This document shows, one piece after another, positions 1-7,784 of a stretch of 64,000 nucleotides of DNA. Both the position numbers and the translations under genes were made by a program. This DNA comes from an uncultured Lachnospiraceae bacterium (GTDB taxonomy: Bacteria; Bacillota; Clostridia; Lachnospirales; Lachnospiraceae): contig CADBCZ010000004.1 in NCBI GenBank assembly GCA_902793335.1, forward strand, positions 1 to 64,000, in the 5' to 3' direction. Positions within the stretch are counted from its first letter, which is position 1. Every line of letters begins with the position of its first letter. Under the pieces are notes generated by a model that was not told the origin of the DNA, made no database searches, and saw only the letters and a list, made by a program, of their open reading frames with translations.

Positions 1-490
1 GTCATAAAGATATGTTGATTGATACGTTATGTAACTTCTGCTTACTCTTCTGACAGCCGCCATGCCCTACGGCTAGAGCTGTTTTGTAAATTATTCCAAC
101 ACACAGCACAATTATGAATTGAATATTTTATATAAACTGAATTCGAAACTTTCGATAACTTTGAGTATTGTGAAGCGGCGAGCAGCTGACAGATCATAGA
201 TTGCGGAGGGCTTTGCGAATTGTCAGTACTTCCAATAACACTTAACGAACGTAGTGAGTTCTAGTGTTATGCACCTACTTGGTAACGAACGAATGCTTGT
301 ATTCGTGAGTTTAGTACTGTTACAATGAGCAACGCGAGCGAGAGCGGGTCCCGCAGCAATTATGACTGTCACTGGAGCCGTAAACAATATCGAGCCGTAA
401 ACAATATCAATATCTATAAAAGTTTCGACCACAACTTATAATCAATTCATAATTGTGCGTCCGTCATACAAACAGCTCGACAACCTCCGA
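1..490. repeat. Palindromic intergenic element, copy 1 (left end off window)
   Basis: This gene-free stretch is a long imperfect inverted repeat. The left arm (about 76-152) and right arm (about 419-478) are reverse complements: GAGCTGTTT at 76-84 pairs with 470-478, GCACAATTATGAATTGA at 106-122 with 442-458, and CGAAACTTT at 144-152 with 419-427. The centre holds a smaller hairpin (ATAACACT 235-242 with AGTGTTAT 263-270) and a 17-base tandem duplication, GAGCCGTAAACAATATC, at 375-391 and 392-408. The whole stretch aligns with the reverse complement of about 53556-54064, including flanks and centre, so it is one copy of a dispersed family. No transposase or credible ORF lies inside. It could be a MITE-like element or a structured RNA. 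Confidence 0.75.
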
Positions 491-506
491 TTTTCCAAAT
501 GTACAC

Positions 507-535
507 TTGCGGTTGTAATACATTGCGGTTATAAT
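507..535 (+). promoter_or_regulatory. Promoter for prmA
   Basis: A TTGCGG -35 box at 507-512 and a perfect TATAAT -10 box at 530-535 are separated by 17 bases. They lie just downstream of the palindromic element and about 38 bases before the prmA start. Assignment is by consensus only. Confidence 0.6.
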
Positions 536-572
536 AAAGACTGTTTATTATTTTTAGGATGGTACAAAGAAT

Positions 573-1562
573 ATGAAATGGACTAAAATTACTATAGAAA
601 CAACAACACAGGCTACGGATATGTTGAGCTATGTACTCGGTGAATACGGTGTAGAGGGAATAGAGGTTGAGGATAAGATTCCTTTATCACAAGAGGATAA
701 GGAAGCAATGTATATAGATATATTACCGGAGCTTCCTCCGGATGATGGAGTGGCTTATGTTTCATGCTATATAGATGCATCGGGTGAAGAGTCGGATAAT
801 ACAGATAACAGATTTGATCTGAAGGAATTATGTGCATATATACAGGAACAGCTTAATGATATGTCTTCATATATGGAGGTTGGACCAGGAAAGATTTCAA
901 TAGGAGAGACGGAGGATAAGGATTGGATTAACAACTGGAAGGAATTCTTCCATCCTTTTAGATTAGAGGACAATATTGTGATTCAACCTACCTGGACGGA
1001 AACGGCTGATGTCAAAGATGGTGATATTGTAATTAACATAGATCCGGGAACTGCTTTTGGTACAGGCTCACACGAGACGACTAAGCTATGCATTGGTGGA
1101 CTTAAAAAATATATATCCGATGATGGAAGTACAGAGGTTCTGGATGCCGGATGCGGAAGCGGAATTTTGTCAATAATTGCGTTAAAACTCGGCGCTTCTA
1201 AGGTATACGGTGTGGATATTGATAAACTTGCGGTTGAAGCCAGTATAGAGAATCTTAAGTTAAATGATATAGAAGATGACAGATTCGAGATAGTTGAGGG
1301 TAATATAATTGGTGATGCAAGCTTTGCTGACAGCGTCGAAGAGAAGGGAAAGTATGATATCGTAGTTGCCAATATATTGGCAGATGTAATAATCCCGTTA
1401 TCTTCTATAGTCAGACGTTTTATGAAGCCGGATGGTGTGTTTATCAGCTCAGGTATCATTTACTCGAAAGAAGAGGAAGTAAAGAACGCGCTTGTAGAAA
1501 ATGGTTTTGAAATTATAGAGACACAGCATATGGGAGAATGGGTTTCGTTTGTTGCAAAATGA
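573..1562 (+). CDS. prmA: Ribosomal protein L11 methyltransferase PrmA
   Basis: PrmA trimethylates ribosomal protein L11 using S-adenosylmethionine in the cytoplasm. The N-terminal half is the acidic substrate-recognition part. The family signature GTAFGTGSHETT lies near residues 157-170, followed by the SAM-binding loop DAGCGSG at about 191-197 and the NILADVI motif characteristic of PrmA. At 329 residues it is slightly longer than the E. coli protein, as is common in Clostridia. The ATG at 573 follows an AGGATGG site. It is followed by rsmE, matching the conserved Firmicutes order prmA-rsmE-mtaB. Confidence 0.95.
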   Translation: MKWTKITIETTTQATDMLSYVLGEYGVEGIEVEDKIPLSQEDKEAMYIDILPELPPDDGVAYVSCYIDASGEESDNTDNRFDLKELCAYIQEQLNDMSSYMEVGPGKISIGETEDKDWINNWKEFFHPFRLEDNIVIQPTWTETADVKDGDIVINIDPGTAFGTGSHETTKLCIGGLKKYISDDGSTEVLDAGCGSGILSIIALKLGASKVYGVDIDKLAVEASIENLKLNDIEDDRFEIVEGNIIGDASFADSVEEKGKYDIVVANILADVIIPLSSIVRRFMKPDGVFISSGIIYSKEEEVKNALVENGFEIIETQHMGEWVSFVAK

Positions 1563-1650
1563 TATAATGTTCTTGAACCTGTAATTATATGTGTAACAGG
1601 ATGAAATGTAATTAGACCATATAATAAATGCTGTATGGAGATTTAGTGGA

Positions 1651-2406
1651 ATGTATAGATTTTTTGTAGATGCAGAGCAATTAGAAAACGATTTTGTTGA
1701 GATAACCGGAGATGACTATAATCATATTCACAACGTGTTGCGTATGAAAATCGGAGAGAAGGTTCTGCTTTGTGATGGAAGCGATAAGGAATATGAGGCG
1801 TGTATAGTTGATTTTCCGGATGCACAGTCTGCGGTAAGATTAAAGATAACTGATGTGTTTGGAACTTCAAGGGAACTTCCGGGTAAACTGATACTTTTTC
1901 AGGGATATCCTAAGGGTGATAAAATGGAACAGATTGTTCAGAAGGCGGTTGAGCTTGGAGCTTACGAGATTGTTCCTGTTATGATGAATCGATGCGTTGT
2001 TAAACTTAATGAAAAAAAAGCAGCAAAAAAGGTTGAACGTCTCAATTTGATAGCGGAGAGTGCTGCGAAACAGTCTAAACGTGGAATGATACCTAAGGTA
2101 AAAGAGGTAATGAATTTTAGCGAAGCCTTAGAGTATGCAAAGACATTGGAGTATGTTATAATACCCTACGAATGCGCTGAGGGAATGGATTATTCAAGAA
2201 CGGTGTTAAATGGTGCAGTGGATAAAGGTTCTATAGGAATTTTTATTGGTCCGGAAGGCGGATTTGAAAATTCAGAGATAGAAAGATTAAAAGAAATTAA
2301 TGGTAAAGTTATAACATTGGGACACCGGATATTAAGAACTGAGACGGCAGGAATGACAGTGTTATCTGTTCTTATGTGGCTGTTGGAAGACCAAAACTTA
2401 AGTTGA
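1651..2406 (+). CDS. rsmE: 16S rRNA (uracil1498-N3)-methyltransferase RsmE
   Basis: RsmE methylates N3 of U1498 in the decoding region of 16S rRNA. The 251-residue protein begins with the usual MYRFFVD start and has an N-terminal PUA-like part (NHIHNVLRMKIGE). The SPOUT knot is seen in KGDKMEQIVQKAVELGA, then RLNLIAESAAKQSKR, and the C-terminal SAM-binding elements IGPEGGFE and LGHRILRTETA. These are all hallmark motifs and the length is normal. It lies 88 bases after prmA in the same direction and is probably co-transcribed with it. The ribosome-binding site is weak. Confidence 0.96.
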   Translation: MYRFFVDAEQLENDFVEITGDDYNHIHNVLRMKIGEKVLLCDGSDKEYEACIVDFPDAQSAVRLKITDVFGTSRELPGKLILFQGYPKGDKMEQIVQKAVELGAYEIVPVMMNRCVVKLNEKKAAKKVERLNLIAESAAKQSKRGMIPKVKEVMNFSEALEYAKTLEYVIIPYECAEGMDYSRTVLNGAVDKGSIGIFIGPEGGFENSEIERLKEINGKVITLGHRILRTETAGMTVLSVLMWLLEDQNLS

Positions 2407-2456
2407 TTATTTAAAATATTAAGGAACATTCTTGTAAGATAGTGAGGTTTTAAATA

Positions 2457-3611
2457 GTGGAAGTATATTTTGACAATGCTGCGACAACTAAGATTATCCC
2501 TCAGGTCAGGGAAATAATGTTGGAGACCATGGATGTGGATTATGGTAATCCGTCTTCGGTTCATTTGAAAGGTGTCGACGCAGAAAAGTACATCAAGGAT
2601 TCGAAAAAGATAATTAGCAGGGAATTAAAATGTGATCCTAACGAGATAGTATTTACGTCAGGTGGAACAGAGGCTAACAATCTTGCGCTTACTGGTATTG
2701 CAAATGCTTACAGACGTTCGGGTAATCATATAATTACAACGTCGATAGAGCATGCGTCTGTGTATAATCCGGTTATCAATCTAGAAGAGCAGGGATTTCG
2801 TGTTACATTTCTTCCTGTTGATTCTAACGGTGTTATTTCACTTGAAAAACTTCGAGAAGAATTATGTGATGAAACAATACTCGTTTCTGTTATGGCGGTT
2901 AACAATGAGATTGGAACGATTGAACCGATAGAAGAAGTTGCTAAGATTATAAAAGAATATAATGAACAGAACGGAAAGGATATTATTCTCCATGTGGATG
3001 CTGTACAGGCTTTTGGTAAAATGAAGATATATCCTAAGAGAATTGGCGTAAATGCCATGTCTATGAGTGGACATAAGATTCATGGACCAAAGGGCAGTGG
3101 TGCTCTTTTTGTTGACAGTAAAGTTAAGATTAAGCCGATACTCTTTGGCGGAGGGCAGGAAAAGGGTATTCGATCAGGAACGGAGAATACGACTGCTATA
3201 GCAGGAATGGGCAAGGCAGTTGAGTTGGCATACAAGAACATAGACGACAATGTGGGTAAAATGTTATCTGTAAAAAATGCTTTGATTACAGGTGCTACAA
3301 AAATAGAAGGGATAACTGATAATTCCGGAGATGCACCACATATTTCGAGCTTAAGCTTTGAAGGTGTAAGAAGTGAGGTGCTCTTACATGCATTAGAAGA
3401 TAAGGGAATATACGTTTCTTCCGGTTCGGCATGCTCATCAAATCATCCTGCTATAAGCGGAGTGCTTAAGGCTATTGAATTGGATAGCAGTTTGTTGGAT
3501 TCTACGCTTAGATTTAGTTTTTGTGAGTTTAATACCCTTGAAGAGGTTGAATATACTCTCGAGGTATTAAGAGAATTACTCCCGACGTTGCGTAAGTTTA
3601 CAAGAAGATAA
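2457..3611 (+). CDS. Cysteine desulfurase (NifS/IscS class V aminotransferase)
   Basis: This PLP enzyme removes sulfur from cysteine to form an enzyme persulfide and alanine. It starts at GTG 2457, just after GTGAGG; the first residues lead directly into the family motif DNAATT. The PLP lysine is expected at K207 in SGHKIHGPKG, and the persulfide cysteine is C326 in SSGSACSS. The gene is followed 23 bases later by thiI. The same pairing (nifZ-thiI) in Bacillus supplies sulfur for 4-thiouridine in tRNA, so a dedicated donor for ThiI is likely, though a general Fe-S role cannot be excluded. Confidence 0.93.
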   Translation: MEVYFDNAATTKIIPQVREIMLETMDVDYGNPSSVHLKGVDAEKYIKDSKKIISRELKCDPNEIVFTSGGTEANNLALTGIANAYRRSGNHIITTSIEHASVYNPVINLEEQGFRVTFLPVDSNGVISLEKLREELCDETILVSVMAVNNEIGTIEPIEEVAKIIKEYNEQNGKDIILHVDAVQAFGKMKIYPKRIGVNAMSMSGHKIHGPKGSGALFVDSKVKIKPILFGGGQEKGIRSGTENTTAIAGMGKAVELAYKNIDDNVGKMLSVKNALITGATKIEGITDNSGDAPHISSLSFEGVRSEVLLHALEDKGIYVSSGSACSSNHPAISGVLKAIELDSSLLDSTLRFSFCEFNTLEEVEYTLEVLRELLPTLRKFTRR

Positions 3612-3634
3612 TAAGAAAGAAAAGGATGAAGAAA

Positions 3635-4822
3635 ATGGATTACAAGGCATTTATGATTAAATATGCAGAGATTGGAACGAAAGGTAAGAACAGATATGTT
3701 TTTGAGGATGTTCTGTGTAGCAGAATAAAAGAACATATAGATGGTCTCGGTGATTTTGCAATAAGACGTGAGTATGGAAGGATATATATTGAGGCTTTAG
3801 CTGATTTTGATTATGAGGATGTAGTTAACGAACTCAAAAAGGTATTTGGTATAGTTGGTATCTGTCCTATTGTAGTTGAAGAAAAAGTGGAATTTGATGC
3901 GATAAGAGATAAGTCTATCGAATACATGAAAGAGAGATACGGCAATAAGGAGCTGACATTTAAGGTATATACCAGACGTGCTGACAAGAGTTTTCCGATG
4001 GAATCGATGGAGGTTAACAGTGAAGTCGGCCATTATATACTTGAGCAATTCCCTGAATATAAGGTGGATGTGCATAATCCGGATGTTATGTTAACAATAG
4101 AAATCAGAGAGAGAATTTACATTTATTCTGAAATTATTAAGGGAGCGGGTGGACTTCCGGTAGGAACTAACGGTAAGGCTATGCTGCTTTTGTCGGGAGG
4201 GATTGATTCTCCTGTTGCTGGATATATGATATCAAAACGAGGAGTGGAGTTAGAGGCAGTATACTTTAATGCACCTCCATACACCTCTGAGCGTGCTAAA
4301 CAGAAGGTTATAGATCTTGCAAAAATTGTATCCGGATATTCAGGCCCTATCAAGCTTCATATAGTGAATTTTACTGATATCCAGCTTGCGATATACGAGA
4401 AGTGTCCTCATGATGAGCTGACTATTATAATGAGAAGATATATGATGCGTATTGCTGAGCATTTAGCCAACAATAACGGGTGTCATGCGCTTATCACAGG
4501 AGAGAGCATAGGTCAGGTGGCTTCACAGACAATGCAGAGCCTGTATTGTACCAATGAAGTATGTAATATACCTGTTTTCAGACCGTGTATAGGAATGGAC
4601 AAGCAGGATATAATTGATATATCGGAAATGATAGATACATATGAGACATCGATACTGCCTTACGAGGATTGTTGTACAATATTTGTAGCAAAACATCCTG
4701 TTACAAAACCGAATTTGGATATTATCAAGCGTTCGGAAACAAAACTTGATGATGTGATTGAAGATTTATACAACAGGGCAATTGAAACCATTGAAGTAGT
4801 GTATGTAAAAAACGAAGATTAG
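3635..4822 (+). CDS. thiI: tRNA 4-thiouridine sulfurtransferase ThiI
   Basis: ThiI adenylates U8 of tRNA and inserts sulfur to make 4-thiouridine, and may serve thiamine thiazole synthesis. An N-terminal ferredoxin-like and THUMP region (KYAEIGTKGKNR onward) precedes the PP-loop LLLSGGIDSP near residue 187. The protein ends at about 395 residues and lacks the C-terminal rhodanese domain of E. coli ThiI, as in Bacillus, which fits a direct handoff from the desulfurase upstream. I chose ATG 3635 because AAAGGA at 3621-3626 is correctly spaced for it; an in-frame ATG at 3626 overlaps that site and is the less likely start. Confidence 0.95.
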   Translation: MDYKAFMIKYAEIGTKGKNRYVFEDVLCSRIKEHIDGLGDFAIRREYGRIYIEALADFDYEDVVNELKKVFGIVGICPIVVEEKVEFDAIRDKSIEYMKERYGNKELTFKVYTRRADKSFPMESMEVNSEVGHYILEQFPEYKVDVHNPDVMLTIEIRERIYIYSEIIKGAGGLPVGTNGKAMLLLSGGIDSPVAGYMISKRGVELEAVYFNAPPYTSERAKQKVIDLAKIVSGYSGPIKLHIVNFTDIQLAIYEKCPHDELTIIMRRYMMRIAEHLANNNGCHALITGESIGQVASQTMQSLYCTNEVCNIPVFRPCIGMDKQDIIDISEMIDTYETSILPYEDCCTIFVAKHPVTKPNLDIIKRSETKLDDVIEDLYNRAIETIEVVYVKNED

Positions 4823-4845
4823 CGATTGCTGATTAAAAAAAGAAA

Positions 4846-4869
4846 AGGATGTCTGTATTCAGACATCCT
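4846..4869 (-). terminator. Hairpin terminator, chiefly for the HPr-like gene
   Basis: A perfect 10-bp stem (AGGATGTCTG / CAGACATCCT) with a TATT loop is preceded on the plus strand by an A-rich run at 4835-4846. On the minus strand this becomes a stem followed by a U-tract, so it is a good intrinsic terminator for the minus-strand gene at 4933. The stem may also help end thiI transcripts arriving from the other side, but there is no U-tract in that direction. Confidence 0.8.
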
Positions 4870-4932
4870 ATGTGATCTAAGTTAAATTTGTTCAACTTAT
4901 GTATCGGAATAAACATATTAGTTGATAATGCA

Positions 4933-5166
4933 TTAAATGATGTAGGGTTCGAGAGTCTTCATAATCTCAGCGTCATCGCTACCCTCTGAGTGGATATTAA
5001 GATCGATAGGCTGGGAAATATCAAGACTGAATATTCCCATGATTGACTTTGCGTCTATAACGTATCTTCCTGATACAAGGTCAAATTCTGCATCAAACTT
5101 AGCGATATCGTTGACAAAACTCTTAACCTTGTCAATGGAATTCAAAGAAATTTTAACTGATTTCAT
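4933..5166 (-). CDS. HPr-fold phosphocarrier-like protein, no recognisable His-15 site
   Basis: This 77-residue protein has the size and strand/helix pattern of HPr: a short N-terminal strand (MKSVKISLN), a helix, a central strand, then AKSIMGIFSLDISQPIDL, which matches the HPr Ser-46 site and following strand. The region that should hold the phosphorylatable His-15 reads NSIDKVKSFVNDIA and has no histidine. The kinase/regulatory serine region is kept, so it may be a Crh-like regulator rather than a sugar phosphotransferase carrier. The start at 5166 is fixed by a strong AGGAGG site; an upstream in-frame ATG at 5208 would read through that site. It is the only gene on this strand in the first 12 kb. 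Confidence 0.75.
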   Translation of the reverse strand: MKSVKISLNSIDKVKSFVNDIAKFDAEFDLVSGRYVIDAKSIMGIFSLDISQPIDLNIHSEGSDDAEIMKTLEPYII

Positions 5167-5219
5167 AAGTGTAAGTCCTCCTTGATTATATATGCTGTGC
5201 TTGCACACCTTCTTTAAAC

Positions 5220-5248
5220 ATGATAACTTTTAACTACTAAAAAGTCAA
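5220..5248 (-). promoter_or_regulatory. Promoter for the HPr-like gene
   Basis: Read on the minus strand, TTGACT (5248-5243) and TATCAT (5225-5220) are separated by 17 bases and lie about 54 bases upstream of the HPr-like start. The -35 box overlaps an inverted repeat AAGTCA/TGACTT at 5242-5263 that could be an operator shared with the divergent mtaB. Confidence 0.55.
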
Positions 5249-5281
5249 TAATAAAAATGACTTATATTAAGGTACAAAAAC

Positions 5282-6673
5282 ATGAATAGTAAATTAGAAA
5301 ACAATAATTCCGAACGAACAATAGAATTAAATGATAAAACTTGTGATAAGAGAAGATATAGTGCTGCTGTAATTAATCTTGGCTGCAAGGTTAACAGATA
5401 TGAAGCTGATTCCATGAGAAAACTGATGGCTGATTCGGGAATAGTTCTTGTTGAACCTGAAGAGGTGGCAGATTTTTATATTGTTAACACCTGTTCGGTG
5501 ACCAATATTGCCGAGAGAAAGTCCAGACAGATGTTAAGGCGTGCAAAGAGAAGAAATCCCGCTGCGGTGGTTATTGCTGCAGGGTGTTATGTAAATGCTG
5601 CTCATGATGAACTACTTGGGTTGGATTTTGTGGATGCTGTTATCGGCAATGACAAAAAGAAAAATATTATGGACGTGCTAAAAAACTATATAGAAGATAG
5701 CAGAGTTGATAATTGTGATGGTGATATTGTAAATGATAAGCATAATAAAGCTGACGTCTATGTTGGAATAGATAAATCGGGAAGCTTCGAAGAGATGGGG
5801 GCACTTACTGCTTCGTATTTAGATCATCAACGTGCTTATATCAAAGTACAGGATGGTTGTAATCAGTTTTGCTCATACTGTATAATACCTTATACAAGAG
5901 GACGCATAAGAAGCAGAGAAACAGGGAATGTAATCGAGGAGATAACAGGACTTGCAAAATCCGGTGTCAAAGAGTTTGTACTTACAGGTATACATGTGTC
6001 GTCATATGGTAAAGACTTCGATGAAGACGTGGATTTGGGTGATCTTATCTGTGAGGTTGCAAAGATTCCTGAGGTTGAAAGGATTCGACTTGGCTCTTTA
6101 GAACCAAGAATAATAACAAGTTTGTTTCTTGACAAGATAGCAAAAGTTGATAAGCTGTGTCCGCATTTTCACCTTTCACTTCAAAGTGCATGTAATGAAA
6201 CATTAAAACGGATGAATAGAAAGTATACCATTGAGGAATATATGGAATGTGTTAAGCTTTTAAGGAGTTATTTTGACAGACCGGCTATCACGACAGATGT
6301 AATTGTAGGATTTCCGGGCGAAACAGAGGGTGAGTTTGAAACCACACTGAATAATTTGAAAAAAATACATTTATATGAGATACATGTGTTTAAATATTCA
6401 GTACGTAACGGCACAGTTGCCCAGAAACTTCCCAATCAGGTGCCGGAAAATGTTAAAAACGAAAGAAGTGATATTCTTCTTGAACTCACTGCAAAGCAGA
6501 AGAGGGAATATGAGGAAAGTCTTGTTGGACTTAAGGATGAAGTTCTTATAGAGGAGCCGACAGAAGTGCAGGAATCTGGAAAAATGTATACAGGATATAC
6601 CAAAAGATATGTCAGGGTAAATGTTGAAAATGATACAGATATTGTAGGTGAAGTAATTCCTTACACATTTTGA
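5282..6673 (+). CDS. mtaB: tRNA threonylcarbamoyladenosine methylthiotransferase MtaB
   Basis: MtaB converts t6A37 to ms2t6A37 in tRNAs decoding ANN codons. The order is an N-terminal UPF0004 domain (NLGCKVNRYEADSM, then NTCSVTNIAERKSRQ), a radical-SAM core whose cluster cysteines are C193, C197 and C200 in CNQFCSYC, and a C-terminal TRAM-like segment (YTGYTKRYVRV). At 463 residues it is of ordinary size with a roughly 28-residue polar N-terminal extension. It completes the prmA-rsmE-mtaB set, here separated by the desulfurase-thiI pair and the HPr-like gene. Confidence 0.94.
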   Translation: MNSKLENNNSERTIELNDKTCDKRRYSAAVINLGCKVNRYEADSMRKLMADSGIVLVEPEEVADFYIVNTCSVTNIAERKSRQMLRRAKRRNPAAVVIAAGCYVNAAHDELLGLDFVDAVIGNDKKKNIMDVLKNYIEDSRVDNCDGDIVNDKHNKADVYVGIDKSGSFEEMGALTASYLDHQRAYIKVQDGCNQFCSYCIIPYTRGRIRSRETGNVIEEITGLAKSGVKEFVLTGIHVSSYGKDFDEDVDLGDLICEVAKIPEVERIRLGSLEPRIITSLFLDKIAKVDKLCPHFHLSLQSACNETLKRMNRKYTIEEYMECVKLLRSYFDRPAITTDVIVGFPGETEGEFETTLNNLKKIHLYEIHVFKYSVRNGTVAQKLPNQVPENVKNERSDILLELTAKQKREYEESLVGLKDEVLIEEPTEVQESGKMYTGYTKRYVRVNVENDTDIVGEVIPYTF

Positions 6674-6731
6674 CTTGCATCTTTTTGAAAAGTATATTAT
6701 CATATAGATATTGAAATGGGGACGTGATACG

Positions 6732-6998
6732 ATGAGCGATAGTAATAATTACAATACACAATTTATTGAAGTAGTTAAAGATAATGATCTTCCGGTGACT
6801 GATATTCTTGCGGATGTGTATACCGCTTTGTCTGAAAAGGGGTACAATCCTGTAAGTCAGATAGTAGGATATATTATGAGTGGAGATCCTACCTACATTA
6901 CGAGTTATAAGAATGCCAGAAGTCTGATAATGAAGGCAGAACGCGATGAGATTATTGAGGTTTTGTTGGAAAATTATATTGATACGAGACTTCGATAA
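6732..6998 (+). CDS. ireB: IreB family regulatory protein (UPF0297)
   Basis: This 88-residue protein matches the IreB/YrzL family, known from Enterococcus as a substrate of the PASTA kinase IreK that lowers cephalosporin resistance. Family features include the [21 protein letters not shown] segment (split here: [31 protein letters not shown]) and a C-terminal [16 protein letters not shown] 6732 is the better start, since it follows a GGGGACG site. It begins the conserved order ireB-ruvX-DUF1292. Confidence 0.93.
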   Translation: MSDSNNYNTQFIEVVKDNDLPVTDILADVYTALSEKGYNPVSQIVGYIMSGDPTYITSYKNARSLIMKAERDEIIEVLLENYIDTRLR

Positions 6999-7013
6999 TT
7001 AGGAGAATATAAG

Positions 7014-7439
7014 ATGCGGATTATGGGACTTGATTATGGTTCTAAGACGGTTGGCGTGGCGATAAGTGATGAACTGATGATTACCGCGCAGCCGGTTATG
7101 ACCATTACCAGAAAGTCGGAGAATAAGTTACGAAAGACCTTAGCCCGGATTGAAGAATTGATCGATGAGTATGAGGTTTCTTTTGTTGTGCTTGGATATC
7201 CGAAAAATATGAACAATACTGAGGGAGCCAGAGTAGAGGCTACCATGGAATTTAAGGAACATTTAGAGAGAAGAACAGGGCTTGAAGTTTATTTACAGGA
7301 TGAAAGAATGTCTACGATTGAATCCGAGAGGATACTTATGGATGCCGGAGTAAGGCGGGAGGATCGTAAGGAATACGTGGATAAGATGGCTGCAGCTGTA
7401 ATACTGCAAACCTATATGGACAGCCATCCTGCTAAGTAG
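7014..7439 (+). CDS. ruvX: Putative pre-16S rRNA nuclease / Holliday junction resolvase RuvX (YqgF)
   Basis: The 141-residue RNase H-fold protein has the family start [16 protein letters not shown], the central strand [12 protein letters not shown] and the acidic [10 protein letters not shown] segment ([13 protein letters not shown]). YqgF proteins are linked to 16S rRNA 5' processing and were first proposed as resolvases. It follows ireB by 15 bases, with a TTAGGAGAA site before the ATG. Confidence 0.95.
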   Translation: MRIMGLDYGSKTVGVAISDELMITAQPVMTITRKSENKLRKTLARIEELIDEYEVSFVVLGYPKNMNNTEGARVEATMEFKEHLERRTGLEVYLQDERMSTIESERILMDAGVRREDRKEYVDKMAAAVILQTYMDSHPAK

Positions 7440-7493
7440 TTTTTTGCCGTGTTACAATAAAAGAGATTAATTTATGAAAGGAAATACAGATTT

Positions 7494-7784
7494 ATGGAAT
7501 TAGAATTGGAAACAATAGTTATTAACTTTGAGGATGGCGAAGAAGGCGAATTTTATGTTTTGGAAGAAACGGAATTAATGGGTATTAAATATTATCTCGT
7601 AGTTTCTTCTGAGGAGTTTGATGCAAATGATGAGATTGAGTGTCTCATTCTCAAAGAAAATATGAATGAATCAGACGAAGAGTACGGAATGTATTCATTT
7701 GTCGAGGATGAAAAAGAATTGGAGAGTTTATCAAAGATATTTGATGAGCTTTTGGAAGATAATGATATGGAGGTAGAATTTTGA
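7494..7784 (+). CDS. DUF1292 family protein (YrzB-like)
   Basis: This 96-residue, strongly acidic protein has the family pattern of a short beta-rich core (ELETIVINFEDGEEGEFYVLE split as ELETIVINFEDGEEG and EFYVLE) and an EE/D-rich C-terminus. Function is unknown. It occupies the usual place after ireB-ruvX. Its TGA overlaps the TTG start of RNase J, so the two are translationally coupled. Confidence 0.88.
   Translation: MELELETIVINFEDGEEGEFYVLEETELMGIKYYLVVSSEEFDANDEIECLILKENMNESDEEYGMYSFVEDEKELESLSKIFDELLEDNDMEVEF

Noticed and set aside
223..432. 69-residue minus-strand ORF in the first palindromic element
   Set aside because: It lies wholly inside the inverted repeat and its tandem duplication, has no ribosome-binding site and resembles no protein family.
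983..1459. 158-residue minus-strand ORF opposite prmA
   Set aside because: It is a shadow of a well-supported gene, Ser/Ile-rich, with no family features.
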